A DNA stretch of 7,447 bases. It comes from an uncultured Prevotella sp. (lineage in GTDB: Bacteria > Bacteroidota > Bacteroidia > Bacteroidales > Bacteroidaceae). The stretch is taken from the NCBI GenBank assembly GCA_900542795.1, contig UQPD01000131.1, positions 1 to 7,447 on the forward strand, given 5' to 3'. Under the pieces are notes generated by a model. The model was not told the DNA's origin, did not search any database, and saw only the letters and a program-made list of their open reading frames with translations. The position numbers and the translations under genes are program-made. Positions 6,150 to 7,447 of this stretch are shown one piece after another; within the stretch, counting starts at the first letter, position 1; every line of letters starts with the position of its first letter.

Positions 6150-6831
6150 ATTTCCCGTACGTGTCGTAATCATATTCCACAGAAATTTCCACATTGAAAT
6201 CGCGCACCCATAAAAGATCAAAGATAGAGAAGCTGGTATGATCATAGAGATTGTGGAATGGGTATATGAGATGCATGTCGGCAGTTTGTTCTGGGTCTAG
6301 CCCATCATTCCAATTGTCGATCTGCTCGTTCAAGTAAAGCATATAATTTTCCGAATCTGGTCCACTTCCATCGCATCTCCAACCACTACCCATTACCCCA
6401 TCTTCATAAAATGGCACAAATTTACCGTATGCGCCACACAAAAGGTTCCAAATCACTTTTTCTTTTTTTGACTGATTGGGATGTATAGGAGAAAACTGAT
6501 ATGCCATGAAGCACTTGCCTATGGCCGTAATTTCATAGTGTGATTCCGTTTGCCTCAATGCATTATAGGCAGAAATAACGGCAAGGCGCATTCGCAATAG
6601 TTGCTCAGTTAAAGCCTTGTTGAAGTCTCCGAGCAGTTGTTTATAATGGTCATCCATTATAAACAACTTGTCGAGCAACCGCTTTCGTACGGTAAGCAGA
6701 TGCTTTATCGCCTCTTTCTCACCACTATTTTTATTTCTAAACCAATGTCTCTCATTCAGCCAATAAAGATGGCATATTTCTCTTTCAATTAAATCAATAG
6801 ATGGTAATTTAAATATTTCCTGTACTGTCAT
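6148..6831 (-). CDS. Hypothetical protein of unknown function, 227 aa
   Basis: ATG at 6829-6831, TAA at 6148-6150. There is no signal peptide or membrane span, so it is probably cytoplasmic. The N-terminal 110 residues look helical and rich in Leu, Lys and Arg (for example TVRKRLLDKLFIMDDHYKQL, 47-66). After a Lys-rich turn (122-125) comes a mixed part with many aromatic and acidic residues: GSGWRCDGSGPDS (148-160), PFHNLYDHTSFSIFD (191-205) and LLWVRDFNVEIS (206-217). The end is acidic (EYDYDTYGK). I do not recognise a family. Size, solubility and position beside a decayed gene and another small acidic gene would suit an orphan immunity-type gene, but nothing in the sequence shows this. The last codon overlaps the 190-bp inverted-repeat element, which might have supplied the stop. 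Confidence 0.85.
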   Translation of the reverse strand: MTVQEIFKLPSIDLIEREICHLYWLNERHWFRNKNSGEKEAIKHLLTVRKRLLDKLFIMDDHYKQLLGDFNKALTEQLLRMRLAVISAYNALRQTESHYEITAIGKCFMAYQFSPIHPNQSKKEKVIWNLLCGAYGKFVPFYEDGVMGSGWRCDGSGPDSENYMLYLNEQIDNWNDGLDPEQTADMHLIYPFHNLYDHTSFSIFDLLWVRDFNVEISVEYDYDTYGK

Positions 6832-6858
6832 ATTTTATAGTTTTATCGTTTTGGCTAG

Positions 6859-6866
6859 CAAAAATA
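6859..6866 (-). promoter_or_regulatory. Candidate -7 box of the 227-aa gene
   Basis: The minus strand reads TATTTTTG, which fits TAnnTTTG. It lies about 28 nt before the ATG at 6831, leaving a leader of roughly 20 nt. TTG triplets upstream are at spacings of 14 and 25 nt, not the usual 19-20, so the -33 element is missing or poor. It lies after the stop of the DUF2779 remnant, so the gene can be expressed independently of it. Confidence 0.4.
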
Positions 6867-6890
6867 TTTACGTGCCGACTCAATTATCTA

Positions 6891-7043
6891 TCAATACAAA
6901 TAAATGCTCATCGCCTCTCCACCATTCTGCACGCTACCACTAAGGTTGTGATAGTCGAGCTCGGGATTATCGGGGAACAATGCAGGGAGAACTTTCTTGA
7001 TTGAAAATGATCCGTTCATGGCAGGCATATAGAAAGCGAAGAC
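6891..7043 (-). pseudogene. Remnant of a DUF2779 domain gene (51 codons)
   Basis: The minus strand encodes an open stretch between TAA (7044-7046) and TGA (6891-6893). Its middle reads FYMPAMNGSFSIKKVLPALF, then PDNPELDYHNL and NGGEAMSIYLY. This matches the conserved block of DUF2779 proteins, where a Tyr-x-Pro-x-Met-x-Gly-Ser-Tyr/Phe-Ser-Ile-Lys motif is followed by VLPAL and an NGxxA motif. Full proteins of this family have several hundred residues; here only about 50 remain, with both sides missing, so it is a dead fragment. The family is uncharacterised, with an exonuclease-like or RNase H-like core sometimes suggested. The fragment shows that a larger gene once occupied this site before deletion or recombination. 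Confidence 0.75.
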
Positions 7044-7065
7044 TTAGCAAAAAATTTGCGAAGAC
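7036..7065. repeat. Short direct repeat at the break of the DUF2779 remnant
   Basis: GCGAAGAC occurs at 7036-7043 and again at 7058-7065, 22 bp apart. The stop codon that ends the reading frame of the remnant lies between the copies. Removing one 22-bp period would join the frame to further open codons (minus strand back to about 7089). GCAAA-aaa-TTTGC (7047-7059) also forms a small palindrome here. Eight bases could match by chance. Confidence 0.5.
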
Positions 7066-7135
7066 CTTTTGAAGAACGAACAAATTCATAGCAAAAGCAA
7101 TACGTAAGCATTGTCGGATGCAAAAAAATCAAACA

Positions 7136-7411
7136 TCAAATTAGATAACCATTTTCATCTTCATGGAACAACCCATCAATATCATCATAATAGTCATAGA
7201 ATTTATCCCATTCAGCTTCAACTACTTCCTTGGTAATATTATCAGTATACCACTTGTCAGCTAAATAACAAGCTAATTCATGTTTATTATGAATAACTGT
7301 TTCTAACTCTGGATTTAAGTAGGTAAAAACACTAATAAGAAGTTCTAAACCAGTTTTTGGCATCTCATTAAACTTTTTTTCCACGAAAGTAATAATTTCT
7401 TCTTTTTTCAT
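7136..7411 (-). CDS. Small acidic hypothetical protein, 91 aa
   Basis: TGA at 7136-7138. The open frame continues to a GTG at 7444, at the window edge, but ATG 7409-7411 is preferred because MKKEE is a typical Bacteroidales start and the upstream residues look like leader. The leader before it (CAAATAATTTTCGT) is AT-rich. The protein has no signal peptide. The first two thirds look helical (EEIITFVEKKFNEM at 4-17; LELLISVFTYL at 22-32), and the C-terminal part is very acidic and aromatic, with WDKFYDYYDDIDGLFHEDE (positions 68-86). No family is recognised. Small acidic soluble proteins next to decayed accessory genes are often immunity or anti-toxin-like, but this is only a comparison. The gene is more AT-rich than the receptor operon. 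Confidence 0.8.
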   Translation of the reverse strand: MKKEEIITFVEKKFNEMPKTGLELLISVFTYLNPELETVIHNKHELACYLADKWYTDNITKEVVEAEWDKFYDYYDDIDGLFHEDENGYLI

Positions 7412-7447
7412 ACGAAAATTATTTGTGCCGTTTTGTAATCTCACAGC

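Noticed and set aside
7412..7444. GTG start adding 11 residues to the 91-aa protein
   Set aside because: Weak start at the window edge; the internal ATG with MKKEE is more typical, although the extension cannot be fully excluded.

Overview
The window looks like a piece of a Bacteroidales chromosome, most likely from the Prevotella group (Prevotellaceae). The evidence is moderately AT-rich DNA, a TonB-dependent receptor paired with a DUF4249 lipoprotein, a lipoprotein with an acidic run after the lipid-anchored cysteine, A-rich translation starts without Shine-Dalgarno sequences, and several matches to the Bacteroidetes -7 promoter box TAnnTTTG. No database search was possible, so the genus is inferred.

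Layout: positions 1-331 hold no gene. They carry a 73-bp tandem repeat with two copies in view and a strong 15-bp hairpin. A small leftward gene for an 82-aa protein follows (332-580). A divergent promoter region (581-1028) separates it from a rightward group of three genes: an uncharacterised, probably surface-exposed lipoprotein (1029-2390), a 690-aa TonB-dependent outer-membrane receptor (2525-4597) and a DUF4249 lipoprotein (4646-5542). Receptor and DUF4249 protein are probably one functional unit for uptake of an unknown substrate. The first lipoprotein is separated from them by 134 nt containing two hairpins, so its membership in the same unit is uncertain.

The 605-nt convergent gap (5543-6147) is the most unusual part. 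It holds two overlapping, mutually exclusive hairpins, five heptamer repeats, a compact multi-hairpin block (5711-5861), an AT-rich palindrome, and a 190-bp element closed by perfect 15-bp inverted repeats with three internal hairpins. The right end of that element overlaps the stop codon of the next gene.

The right part is leftward and looks like accessory DNA: an unrecognised 227-aa protein (6148-6831), a 51-codon remnant of a DUF2779 gene (6891-7043), and an unrecognised small acidic 91-aa protein (7136-7411). Decayed fragment, orphan small genes and a nearby inverted-repeat element suggest a site of gene gain and loss.
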